A stretch of DNA of 34,092 nucleotides. Source: Zetaproteobacteria bacterium CG1_02_53_45. Lineage in GTDB: Bacteria > Pseudomonadota > Zetaproteobacteria > Mariprofundales > Mariprofundaceae. The position numbers were made by a program, and so were the translations under genes. Shown one piece after another: positions 27,301-33,834 of the stretch. Below the pieces are notes generated by a model, which saw nothing but the letters and a program-made list of their open reading frames with translations, ran no database searches and was not told where the DNA came from. The stretch covers positions 1-34,092 of the forward strand of contig MNWZ01000108.1 of the NCBI GenBank assembly GCA_001871925.1, given 5' to 3'. The stretch's first letter is position 1; each line of letters starts with the position of its first letter.

Positions 27301-27691
27301 GATCGAAACCGGCATTGTGAAATACGCCGAGAATGACTGAATAGTGCGTGTGATCACGCAGCGCCACCGGCTTGGCACTGCCGATATGTTCGCTCTGTTC
27401 GGATTTATAATATCCCATGACATAAGAGCGCAGCGTACGCTCTTTCGCAGCCGCACCGGCGGCCTTGTTGTAGGCGATCCGGTGGGCCGGCACCAGTAGC
27501 GTGGTCACTGCATCCACCAGCGTTGATTTGCCCGATCCGATATCGCCGGTAAGCAGGGCATTTCTGCCATCAAGCTGAAAACGCCAGACCTTGCGATCAA
27601 AGGTGCCCCAGTTCAACACCTCCAGCCGCATCAGTCGGAAACCGGTCAGCGCATCATCACGCACAAATTCAAGTTCCAGACTACGATTCAT
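24314..27691 (-). CDS. jetC: Wadjet SMC-like ATPase JetC
   Basis: 1125 residues from the ATG at 27691, which overlaps the jetB stop as ATGA; the track start adds seven residues. It is the SMC/MukB-like loop-extruding motor of type I Wadjet. Walker A is GDIGSGKST (about 49-57). Long coiled coils rich in Gln/Arg/Glu lie about 270-480 and 630-800 around a hinge-like middle region. The C-terminal head has the signature SGGKSGGQKEK (about 1006-1016) and Walker B VVIDEAFGRGSDDS (about 1045). The reading frame is intact throughout. A 415-codon open frame opposite it is a composition artefact. Confidence 0.94.
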   Translation of the reverse strand: MNRSLELEFVRDDALTGFRLMRLEVLNWGTFDRKVWRFQLDGRNALLTGDIGSGKSTLVDAVTTLLVPAHRIAYNKAAGAAAKERTLRSYVMGYYKSEQSEHIGSAKPVALRDHTHYSVILGVFHNAGFDQTVTLAQVFWFRQSQGQPERFYIAADRELSIADDFGAFGSDMLQLRKRLKGEGVALFDAFPPYGGHFRRRFGIDNDQALELFHQTVSMKSIGNLTEFVRGHMLEPFDVIPRIEALIAHFDDLNRAHQAVLKAKRQVALLSPLVADCQRHADLDLAVVQLRACREALKVWFARIKSALLAERISKLDGELARLQQRIMQLEEKVQSERQKERQLERAIADQGGDRIARLQEEMHEKSGEKERCLQRATRYAELLQLLDLPAITDVDAFIAGRQQAQLLHSTLNVAEAETQNRLQERGVDLVQGKRDYDLLAHELEGLKRRKSNISEQQIAIRTRLCDALALAEAEMPFAGELIQVHAQERDWQGAAERLLHNFALSLLVPEQHYARVAEWVDQHHLKGRMVYFRVREASRYSLPELHPQSLARKLELKPDSPFADWLEQELAHRFDYACCDTPEQFRREDRALTRAGQIKAKGGRHEKDDRHPIDDRSRYVLGWSNAEKIALLQKEATQQQQRLTELATQVTALQRTLKAHQQRLETLGKLDEYRDFRDIDWQPLALEIARLQQEKEALEAASDRLRLLSDQREQVLQELAESERLLKDRNDDRARREERRDAAQHDYAVLQALLTESEAEYQSCFGQLEAYSSEALGESGQPTVESCDGQEQRLRNWLQARIENEDKKLARLRDAIIKAMSDYKKEFALETQEVDVDLRSAHEYGAMLASLNADDLPRFEARFKELLNENTIREIANFQSQLRHESEKIRERIEHINQSLTQIDYVPGRYIKLLAQAAVDAEIQSFQQQLRACTEGSVTGSDDDQYSESKFLQVKQIIERFRGRDGMADADQRWMLKVSDVRNWFRFAASERWREDDTEYEHYADSGGKSGGQKEKLAYTILAASLAYQFGLEWNAVRSRSFRFVVIDEAFGRGSDDSAEYGLKLFEQLKLQLLIVTPLQKIHIIEPHVQHVGFVSNDSGQTSRLRNLTIEAYRQEKRKLEGTLT

Positions 27692-28314
27692 AGCCCGTCG
27701 CCGGTTGCACATAGACGATTGCGATATTCGGCCAGACGCTGGTCAAAATCGGCCAGCCATTCGGCATCAACAAAGGCTTTGATAATGCGATGCAACTCGA
27801 TCATCTGTTCCTGCCCGTGCAGGCGGCGTACAAAGCCCATTTTGGCAATTTGATTGAGATGGCTCTCCACCTGATCGATCAGACGCACCTCATTGCTGCC
27901 TTCAGGCAGAAAGACGCGAATCATCTCCACCACCTCATCACGTGACAGAATCACCCTCAACTCGCCTCCTGTCGCATCGGATTCCGCCAGTTTCTTGCGT
28001 AGCAAAGCCAGTAACAGGCTCACCGGGAACGAGAGCTGGCGTCTGGCCACCAGGCGTGGCAATGCCACCTGCGCATCTTCATCGCTCGCATCCCGCGAAC
28101 GCAGAAATGCATACCCTTCCGCTTCATCTAGGATGAGTTCCAGCCCCAATACCGCCACATAATCGCGCACGGCGGCCTGCAAACAGAGCAGCATCTGCCA
28201 CAGGCGCGTATCCGCCTCACGATCTATCACTCCCTTAAGCAGCGTGATGACGACCGGTGAAAGCTGCGGCATGGCGGCAAATCCATGGCCCTGATCCAGT
28301 TCCAGTTCTCCCAT
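27688..28314 (-). CDS. jetB: Wadjet subunit JetB (DUF4194, MukE/KITE-like)
   Basis: A 208-residue protein with the DUF4194 pattern: paired winged helices (LPRLVARRQLSFPVSLLLALLRKKL; LIDQVESHLNQIAKMGFVRRL), including an acidic segment before them (RSRDASDEDA). In Wadjet it is the KITE subunit that bridges kleisin JetA and motor JetC. It begins 2 bp after the jetA stop and overlaps jetC by 4 bp. The gene order A-B-C-D is canonical for type I. Confidence 0.92.
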   Translation of the reverse strand: MGELELDQGHGFAAMPQLSPVVITLLKGVIDREADTRLWQMLLCLQAAVRDYVAVLGLELILDEAEGYAFLRSRDASDEDAQVALPRLVARRQLSFPVSLLLALLRKKLAESDATGGELRVILSRDEVVEMIRVFLPEGSNEVRLIDQVESHLNQIAKMGFVRRLHGQEQMIELHRIIKAFVDAEWLADFDQRLAEYRNRLCATGDGL

Positions 28315-28316
28315 CT

Positions 28317-29771
28317 TTACCTCACAAACAATATTTGCGGCAGCCGCGCCTGCCTGATACAGCCATCGGACGCCTGCCAGCTGATGATCTCTTCGGCATG
28401 GTCATCAATGACGCTGCGGGGATATTCACTGGCCAGTTGCATCCATACAATCAACTCGGCCAAACCATATTGCAACGGATGCTGTAACAGCAGCGCGCCA
28501 AGCCTGATCTGCGGTTGCTGTTGCAGGGTTTTATGCAACATTCGCTTCAAGCGCATCTTGTCAACCACCACCTGGGTAAACAGGGCACTGGCATCGCCAT
28601 CCTCTTCACCGGCCTGTAGTTCAACTGCCGCAATCGCCGCCTGCAACGGCGGTTGATACATCGGTCGCTCCATAGGTAACTGCAGGGCAACGGCCATCTC
28701 ATCGATCTCCATCACACTATCCTGCGGGGGCGTCGCACGGCAGTCGAGCGCACTGGCCTCAATACCATGCAGAATCTCCATAATGCGCCGATTCTCCAGC
28801 CATGCCTGATCATCCAGAAAGCGGCGCAACTGCCGCGATAGTTGCGCCACGGTGCGCTGGGTATGCTCACCGGCAGCAAGCCAGTCATAATGCACCCGGC
28901 GCAGACGCGAATCCGGCCCTGATTGTGCAATGGCAGACAAGCCCATGACCTTGTCCAGCAGGGTTGTCAGCTCCTCCTGCCTGCTGCTCGACATCAGAAA
29001 GTCCCAGAAGGCGCGAAAGCTTCTGCCCTGATCGGAATCAGTGATCGCGTCACACTCGCCCAGCACATCCGCCAGCAGCGTACCTTTGCCACCGTCCCAC
29101 AACGCAATGCGCTCACGCACCTTGCGATCAAGCAGGCGAAAGTTCTGTTCTACTTCACGAAAATCGCTCAGCAGTTCGCGCGCCATCATGGAAAATTGCT
29201 GGAAGCGATCTTTCACCGCCGTTTCATCGAGCATCGGCATATCACCCGACCTGATCCGGCTGATCTCCTGATCGATCTCCCGCCGCCGCTTGCGCAACTC
29301 CGCGATGCGCACCTCCGGGTCGGTTTCACTGCCCTCAGCCATTTGCCGCAACAGATCAAAGATGGTTAGCAGGCGCGATTCCGTACCGATAAATGTGCGC
29401 TCGGAGAGAGCTGCCAGCCAGCGCACCCCCTTCTCCGTAGCCGGCGTCAGATCATAATGCGGCTCATCGGAATTCGGCGGATAAAACTTGCGCAGCCATC
29501 CCTGCGCATTGTCCGACCAGTCATTCAGATAGTCCTGCGCACTGCGCGGATACTTATCTCCGCCCAGTCGTTCGCGCAGAGCATAGAGTGTATCCTCCAG
29601 CGCTTCGGCCAGATCAGCCTCTGCCAACTCGCGCACATTCGGGGTGATAAACACCTGATGCAGGAAACTCGCCACCAGCGGAGCGGAGTCCGCCCGCAGC
29701 AGCCGCCAGGCAGGGTGATTCATGCGCAATGCATCCAGAGCCTCGTGGCTGAGCGGCGTCGAATCAATCAT
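28317..29771 (-). CDS. jetA: Wadjet subunit JetA (DUF3375, kleisin-like)
   Basis: A 484-residue DUF3375 protein, the MukF-like kleisin of type I Wadjet. The N-terminal winged-helix region (HPAWRLLRADSAPLVASFLHQVF; YLNDWSDNAQGWLRKFYP; ERTFIGTESRLLTIFDLLRQM) and a central coiled region (IAELRKRRREIDQEISRI) are typical. It is the first gene of the Jet block, 103 bp after btuF, with a GGGAG ribosome-binding site. That gap contains a possible promoter and a 7-bp inverted repeat, so the Jet block may also have its own control besides read-through from the B12 riboswitch. Confidence 0.93.
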   Translation of the reverse strand: MIDSTPLSHEALDALRMNHPAWRLLRADSAPLVASFLHQVFITPNVRELAEADLAEALEDTLYALRERLGGDKYPRSAQDYLNDWSDNAQGWLRKFYPPNSDEPHYDLTPATEKGVRWLAALSERTFIGTESRLLTIFDLLRQMAEGSETDPEVRIAELRKRRREIDQEISRIRSGDMPMLDETAVKDRFQQFSMMARELLSDFREVEQNFRLLDRKVRERIALWDGGKGTLLADVLGECDAITDSDQGRSFRAFWDFLMSSSRQEELTTLLDKVMGLSAIAQSGPDSRLRRVHYDWLAAGEHTQRTVAQLSRQLRRFLDDQAWLENRRIMEILHGIEASALDCRATPPQDSVMEIDEMAVALQLPMERPMYQPPLQAAIAAVELQAGEEDGDASALFTQVVVDKMRLKRMLHKTLQQQPQIRLGALLLQHPLQYGLAELIVWMQLASEYPRSVIDDHAEEIISWQASDGCIRQARLPQILFVR

Positions 29772-29784
29772 AAACCAGTTCTCC

Positions 29785-29830
29785 CATAATCTTCATTCGG
29801 GGATTATGCATAGTGATCAGCCAGCATAAT
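29785..29830 (-). promoter_or_regulatory. Candidate jetA promoter with overlapping inverted repeat
   Basis: On the minus strand CATAAT (29808-29803) resembles a -10 box about 30 bp before the jetA ATG, with only a weak TTATGC-like -35 upstream. CATAATC (29808-29802) and GATTATG (29791-29785) form a perfect 7-bp inverted repeat with a 10-base spacer, placed where an operator or a small leader hairpin would act. Both calls are weak individually. Confidence 0.35.
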
Positions 29831-29874
29831 TGCTCCGGTGACGATAACTATGCGCTGGGATAAAGTCCTGAATA

Positions 29875-30717
29875 TCATGGAGTTTGCCTTTCCTCTGCGG
29901 CCCTCTGCGTCCCCTGCGGTGAAATGCTTTTGTTCTGTAGTGCCTGTTGCAACAATTCCAGCCCGTCGAGCAGGCGCGGGCCCGGGCGATGCAGCAGGTC
30001 GGGGTTGATGGCGATGAAGCGCACTTTTCCGTGCCCCAGCCACTGCTCCCAGAACGCTTTGCGCGCTTCGATATTACGGTTCTCCAGCGGTATCACGATC
30101 ACTTCCGGTCTGGCACGGATCACCGATTCGACATTGACATGTGGCGACTCGATATCAATAGCCTCGAATACATTTCTGCCGCCGGCCTCATGAATCAACT
30201 GGCTGATGAAGCCGGGGCCGGCGGCGGTCAGCATCGGGTCATGCCACACTTCATAAAATACTGCTGTATCCCTGCGGGGCAGGCTACGCACCTGTTGCAG
30301 ACGACTTTTGAGTTTGCCAACCAGTGCAGCGGCACTCTGGCGGTGTCCGCTCAACTCTCCCAGTTTCAGGATGTCGGAAAACATGGTTGTGAAATCAACC
30401 GGGTTGGAGGTGACGATACGAACACCCATCGCTTCCAGCTGTGCTACACCGCCGACATTACGGTTTAAGACCACGGCTGCATCGGGCTTGAGGCGCAATG
30501 CCGCTTCAACATTGATACGTTCATGGCTGCCAACGCGTGGCAGCTTGTTGGCCTCAGCCGGAAAGTCACAGTAGTCCGCGCTGCCGACCAGCTCTGGGCC
30601 GGCGCCAATGGCATAGAGCATTTCGCAGGCGTGCGGTGAGAGGGCAATGATGCGTTCTTCAGCCCACGCGTTGCCTGCAGCAAACAGGCTCAATATCAAA
30701 CAGATAAGGGCTTTCAC
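29875..30717 (-). CDS. btuF: Periplasmic vitamin B12-binding protein
   Basis: 280 residues with a signal peptide (LICLILSLFAAGNAWA). The class III binding-protein motifs are IIALSPHACEMLYAIGAG, LPRVGSHERINVEAALRLKPDAAVV and INPDLLHRPGPRLLDGLE. It delivers cobalamin to BtuCD. The start is GTG, overlapping the TonB gene stop (GTGA). The last 14 or so residues (SISPQGTQRAAEERQ) are encoded by a CGCAGAGG-type repeat tract and are probably a non-native extension after the natural helix end. Confidence 0.92.
   Translation of the reverse strand: MKALICLILSLFAAGNAWAEERIIALSPHACEMLYAIGAGPELVGSADYCDFPAEANKLPRVGSHERINVEAALRLKPDAAVVLNRNVGGVAQLEAMGVRIVTSNPVDFTTMFSDILKLGELSGHRQSAAALVGKLKSRLQQVRSLPRRDTAVFYEVWHDPMLTAAGPGFISQLIHEAGGRNVFEAIDIESPHVNVESVIRARPEVIVIPLENRNIEARKAFWEQWLGHGKVRFIAINPDLLHRPGPRLLDGLELLQQALQNKSISPQGTQRAAEERQTP
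29892..29922. repeat. Short tandem CGCAGRGG-type repeat in the 3' end of btuF
   Basis: Three imperfect units (CCTCTGCGG, CCCTCTGCGT, CCCCTGCGG) lie in tandem. They resemble the widespread bacterial intergenic motif of the ACCGCAGAGGACGCAGAGG type. Here the tract is read as the btuF C-terminus. Confidence 0.65.
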
Positions 30718-31319
30718 AGCCGCTTGAACCTCAGGCGAAAGCGATAGCTGCCATCATCAACAGGAAACGGCTGGGCTCTGGAGACAGTCTGCATGGCGGC
30801 CCGGTCAAGCATGGCATAACCCGATCCCTGCAGCACGGTGATCTGATCGGCAGCTCCGTTACGGGTCAGAATAAAGGCCACATCGACATGGCCTTCAATG
30901 CCGCGCTTGCGGGCGCTGGCAGGGTAGAATTTGAAGGATTCAAGGTGGTTCCTGACCAGACTGTTGGTCTGTTCATGTTGATCCGGAGTGCTGGCTTCTT
31001 GCGCTAAAACAGCATGTACGGGTTGGTTTGTTGTGAATTGGGGGCCGGCCTCAGCCAACAGGGCTGCAGGTTTTTCTACAGCGGGGCCTCGGGCCTGAAG
31101 CTCAGCCGGTTTTTTCAGGGCGATTTGTTCGGGCGTTGATGCAGCAATCGTTGTGTGATTGATCGAATCGGAAGTTTTGCTCACTTTCGGCGTTTCAGGA
31201 ATCAACTCAATGCTGACAACTTCCAGTATGGTCTGCTTTTGCGCGGCTGCATTGTTGGTGCTACCGGCCAGATCAAACCAGACGGCAAATAACAGGCCGT
31301 GGATGGCGGCACTTGCCAC
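30714..31319 (-). CDS. tonB: TonB-family energy transducer
   Basis: A protein with an N-terminal membrane anchor (ASAAIHGLLFAVWFDLAG), a Pro/Ala/Lys-containing periplasmic linker, and a C-terminal TonB domain (about 125-201; FYPASARKRGIEGHVDVAFIL, GSGYAMLDRAAMQTV, FPVDDGSYRFRLRF). It presumably powers BtuB in the same operon. The track start is a GTG at 31319, giving 201 aa. The frame remains open upstream with RSKPFWPWLV, a typical positively charged TonB N-terminus, and an ATT at 31352 behind GGAG may be the real start (212 aa, overlapping the btuB stop). It overlaps btuF by 4 bp. Confidence 0.88.
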   Translation of the reverse strand: MASAAIHGLLFAVWFDLAGSTNNAAAQKQTILEVVSIELIPETPKVSKTSDSINHTTIAASTPEQIALKKPAELQARGPAVEKPAALLAEAGPQFTTNQPVHAVLAQEASTPDQHEQTNSLVRNHLESFKFYPASARKRGIEGHVDVAFILTRNGAADQITVLQGSGYAMLDRAAMQTVSRAQPFPVDDGSYRFRLRFKRL

Positions 31320-31344
31320 CAGCCACGGCCAGAAGGGTTTGCTT

Positions 31345-33273
31345 CTAGAAATTATAGCTCACTCCACCGCGTGCGCTGAGGGTGGCAGCAGGATAGAGGC
31401 CGAAGGCACCGGCAGGAGAAACAACACCTGTGCTGATATATTTCTTGTTGGTCAGATTATCCAGTCGCACAAATACCTCCACACCCTGCCAACGATAGGC
31501 TGCCGCAGCATCGAGTAAAAAGTAAGATTTCACTTGCGGACGCGTATTCAACTGATCGTTGATCAGGTGTTGGGAACCGACATAGGTGGCATGCAGGGTG
31601 GTGGCGAAACCTTCACTCCAGTCCGACTTCAGATTCATGCCGATGCGGTTTTGCGGCACGCCCGGGATGCGGTTGCCGCTGAAGGCACCGCCCTGGAAGG
31701 TGGCGCGCACCAGAGTGTAGTTGGCACTGACCTGAGCCAGATCATGGGCATGCCAGAAGCCCGCGACTGTGATCAGACGGTGCAACGTCGGGTCAACATA
31801 GTTGCTGTTGGTGCCGAAGAAGCCGACGGTGGGATCCAGATAAATCTCGTTTTTCAGCTTGGCGTGCTGGTAGGACACCTCCAGCCAGGCTGTTTCCGCC
31901 TCGTAGCGCAGGGCGGCATTGTAGTGCTTGCCAGTTTGCGGCAGCAGGTCGGTTCTGAAGCTTGCTGCAAACGTTGGCGGTAGCCACTCGGTGCGTTCAT
32001 CCAGACGCGGAAAACGGATGGAGCTGTTGTGATTCAGGCGCAGGCGAACAGCACCCAGAGCGATTGAGGTACCGATATCGTAAGCATTCAGCCGGTTTGA
32101 AACCGAACTGCTGCCACTGTTCAGCGCATCGTTCACTTTTTCAGAACGCAGGCCACCGGAAACAACGTAGTTGCCGTCGCTATCGGAGGCAGTGAGCTGG
32201 GCGTAGTAACCGCTGCGGTTACGCCTGGCATCAAGGCCTGCAACCGTACCTTTTACCTTGTCGATGTCGGCACCCATAATCAGCTGTGAGCTAATAGCAC
32301 CATGGTCGTGGGTAAGCGTCATTTTCGGGCGCAGGGAAATCGTGCGCAGGGTACTGGTGGCGTTGAACGGGAAGAGACCACCGAAGTGAGCGAGTGTATC
32401 GCGGCGATGGAATGAGGCAGGCAGGTCCAGCTCGACAGGGCCGGCATTGATCAGCAGACCTGAGTTGATGAAGTCATCTGTGCTGCTGCCGTATTCATCC
32501 GGCTTCAGGGTCTGTTTCGGATTGGCAGCCACCTGAGCCTGAGTCAGCCCACCGGGCAGGCCGAAGCGGTCGGTATGGTGGTTGCCGCTGCCGTACCACA
32601 TAAGGGATTCACCAAGGTCGGCCTCAAAGCGGGCACCGGCATCGTAGCGCTCAAATTTACTGTTATCGCGATAACCGTCGGTCTTTTCGCCCGAGAAGTT
32701 ACCCTCCAGACGCACTGTGCCTGCATCGGCGCCAATACGGGCTTTGCCGCTCTGGCTGCCGAAACTGCCGGCGCCGAGCATGATCTGGCCGCCGGATTCC
32801 GGGATACGGGTGATAATGTTGATGACACCGCCGACTGCGCCATCGCCATAGAGTACGGAACCTGCACCATGCAGGATTTCAATGCGCTCAATCTGGTCCA
32901 GCGGGATCTGGGTCCAGTCTGCTTCGGAAAGATCCGGACTGCTGACACGGCGCCCGTCGATCAGTACGACTTTATTGGATGCTGCCGAGTCACCGTAGCC
33001 ACCCAGATCGATGATGGCCTTGGCCCCGGTTCCCGATGTGTCGCGTACGGTAATGCCTGCCTGACCTTTGAACAGGTCGGCGACATTGGTGGCATGGGAT
33101 GCTTCAATTTCGCCACGGCTGATGATGGTGATGGATTTCGATGATTGAATGGATGGGGACTGCACCCTGCTGCTGGTGACATTGAGCTCACCCAGATCCG
33201 CTGTTTGAGCGATCGTGATAGTCGGCATGGCTGCCATAAAGGCTGCCAGCCATAAGATATGTTTCTGTTTCAA
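31345..33273 (-). CDS. btuB: TonB-dependent vitamin B12 receptor
   Basis: Outer-membrane active transporter for cobalamin. I place the start at a TTG at 33273 (642 aa), 6 nt after GGAG, which gives a proper signal peptide (KQKHILWLAAFMAAMPTITIA). The track's 56-residue extension lacks signal character. A TonB-box-like segment (LGELNVTSSRV) precedes the plug domain (SITIISRGEIEAS, VVLIDGRRV, IERIEILHGAGSVLYGDGAVGGVINIIT). A 22-strand-type beta-barrel ends in GGVSYNF, with a terminal Phe for outer-membrane insertion. The B12 role is supported by the cobalamin riboswitch upstream and btuFCD in the same array. Confidence 0.94.
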   Translation of the reverse strand: MKQKHILWLAAFMAAMPTITIAQTADLGELNVTSSRVQSPSIQSSKSITIISRGEIEASHATNVADLFKGQAGITVRDTSGTGAKAIIDLGGYGDSAASNKVVLIDGRRVSSPDLSEADWTQIPLDQIERIEILHGAGSVLYGDGAVGGVINIITRIPESGGQIMLGAGSFGSQSGKARIGADAGTVRLEGNFSGEKTDGYRDNSKFERYDAGARFEADLGESLMWYGSGNHHTDRFGLPGGLTQAQVAANPKQTLKPDEYGSSTDDFINSGLLINAGPVELDLPASFHRRDTLAHFGGLFPFNATSTLRTISLRPKMTLTHDHGAISSQLIMGADIDKVKGTVAGLDARRNRSGYYAQLTASDSDGNYVVSGGLRSEKVNDALNSGSSSVSNRLNAYDIGTSIALGAVRLRLNHNSSIRFPRLDERTEWLPPTFAASFRTDLLPQTGKHYNAALRYEAETAWLEVSYQHAKLKNEIYLDPTVGFFGTNSNYVDPTLHRLITVAGFWHAHDLAQVSANYTLVRATFQGGAFSGNRIPGVPQNRIGMNLKSDWSEGFATTLHATYVGSQHLINDQLNTRPQVKSYFLLDAAAAYRWQGVEVFVRLDNLTNKKYISTGVVSPAGAFGLYPAATLSARGGVSYNF

Positions 33274-33440
33274 AGGTTTCTCCGCGCCCGCCGCGCAATA
33301 TTTATAGTTTTGGCGGTTGTGAGTTTCGGGAGAAGGTGGGGTCGGATGAAGAAGGGGCATGGGTGGCGCCGTCAGCTCCGGCAGCCTACCTCCCTCCGAG
33401 GTCTCAAACCGATGGCATGCTCGTGCGACTGCTTTTTTCA
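33274..33440 (-). other. btuB leader between palindromic element and start codon
   Basis: I see no gene here; the open frame reading into btuB from a GTG at 33441 lacks coding character. One small hairpin, ACCTC/GAGGT, holds GGAGG in its loop (33388-33402). A GC-rich segment (GGCGGGCGCGGAG) surrounds the btuB ribosome-binding site and could take part in riboswitch-controlled sequestration. Confidence 0.5.
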
Positions 33441-33531
33441 CTCTGGCGGCGTTGTTGCGCTGCTCAAATGCTCACATATGTTGAGTATGCTCCGCTTTTG
33501 CGCTGCTATCGCCTTGCCAGAGACAAAAAAA
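33433..33531. repeat. Long imperfect palindromic element in the btuB leader
   Basis: CTCTGGCGGCG (33441-33451) faces CGCCTTGCCAGAG (33510-33522) across about 58 bases that also fold internally around CATATG. Outside the arms a T-run (33433-33438) mirrors an A-run (33525-33531). On the btuB strand no T-run follows the stem, so it is not a standard intrinsic terminator. It has the look of a dispersed palindromic repeat unit, or it could be part of the riboswitch expression platform. Confidence 0.6.
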
Positions 33532-33561
33532 TCAATCGCCTCAGTGGTGCAGTCATGCCGA

Positions 33562-33757
33562 GTTTCGGGCCGGTCTCCTGGCTTGCCTTCATCCGCGGCT
33601 GTTCTCCTTCCCAGGTGATCAGTGATCAATTTCCCAGTGGGTTCGAACAACGTTGTCAGGCCTACAGTAGCGGGGGCTGCGCCGGAATTGACTAGTAACA
33701 GTCGCACCGGACTTCCCGTTTCACCCATAGTCTTTCGACTGATCGGGCACCCAAAAC
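33562..33757 (-). promoter_or_regulatory. Cobalamin (AdoCbl-type) riboswitch
   Basis: Read on the minus strand, the region carries the conserved landmarks of a cobalamin riboswitch in order: GGTGCCC...GGGTGAAACGGGAA, CCGGTGCGACTG, GCCCCCGCTACTGT, an internal GGGAAGG, and the B12 box GCCAGGAGACCGGCC (33582-33568). Closing stem P1 can form between GTTTTGGG (33757-33750) and CCCGAAAC (33569-33562). Bound cobalamin normally lowers expression of downstream genes, here btuB and the long array behind it. The start codon is about 290 bases further on, an unusually long leader. Confidence 0.93.
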
Positions 33758-33812
33758 AGGGCGCACACTAACGTCACTGCGGATATGCGTCTATCTGTGT
33801 CGACGCTCACCG

Positions 33813-33834
33813 CAGGGCAATCGCATTAAAACTG
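33813..33834. mobile_element. Probable terminal inverted repeat of the ISAs1-type element
   Basis: CAGGGCAATCGCATTAAAAC begins at 33813, between the transposase stop and the riboswitch. A CAGGG... end just outside the transposase is what ISAs1 elements show. The other end lies outside the window, so neither the match nor a target duplication can be confirmed. Confidence 0.5.

Noticed and set aside
29804-30043. 79-residue minus-strand frame between btuF and jetA
   Set aside because: It overlaps btuF in another frame, its sequence derives from the CGCAGAGG repeat, and it has no ribosome-binding site.
33274-33441. 56-residue N-terminal extension of btuB in the ORF track
   Set aside because: It has no signal peptide and is read partly from the palindromic leader; the TTG at 33273 has GGAG at good spacing and begins a proper signal peptide.
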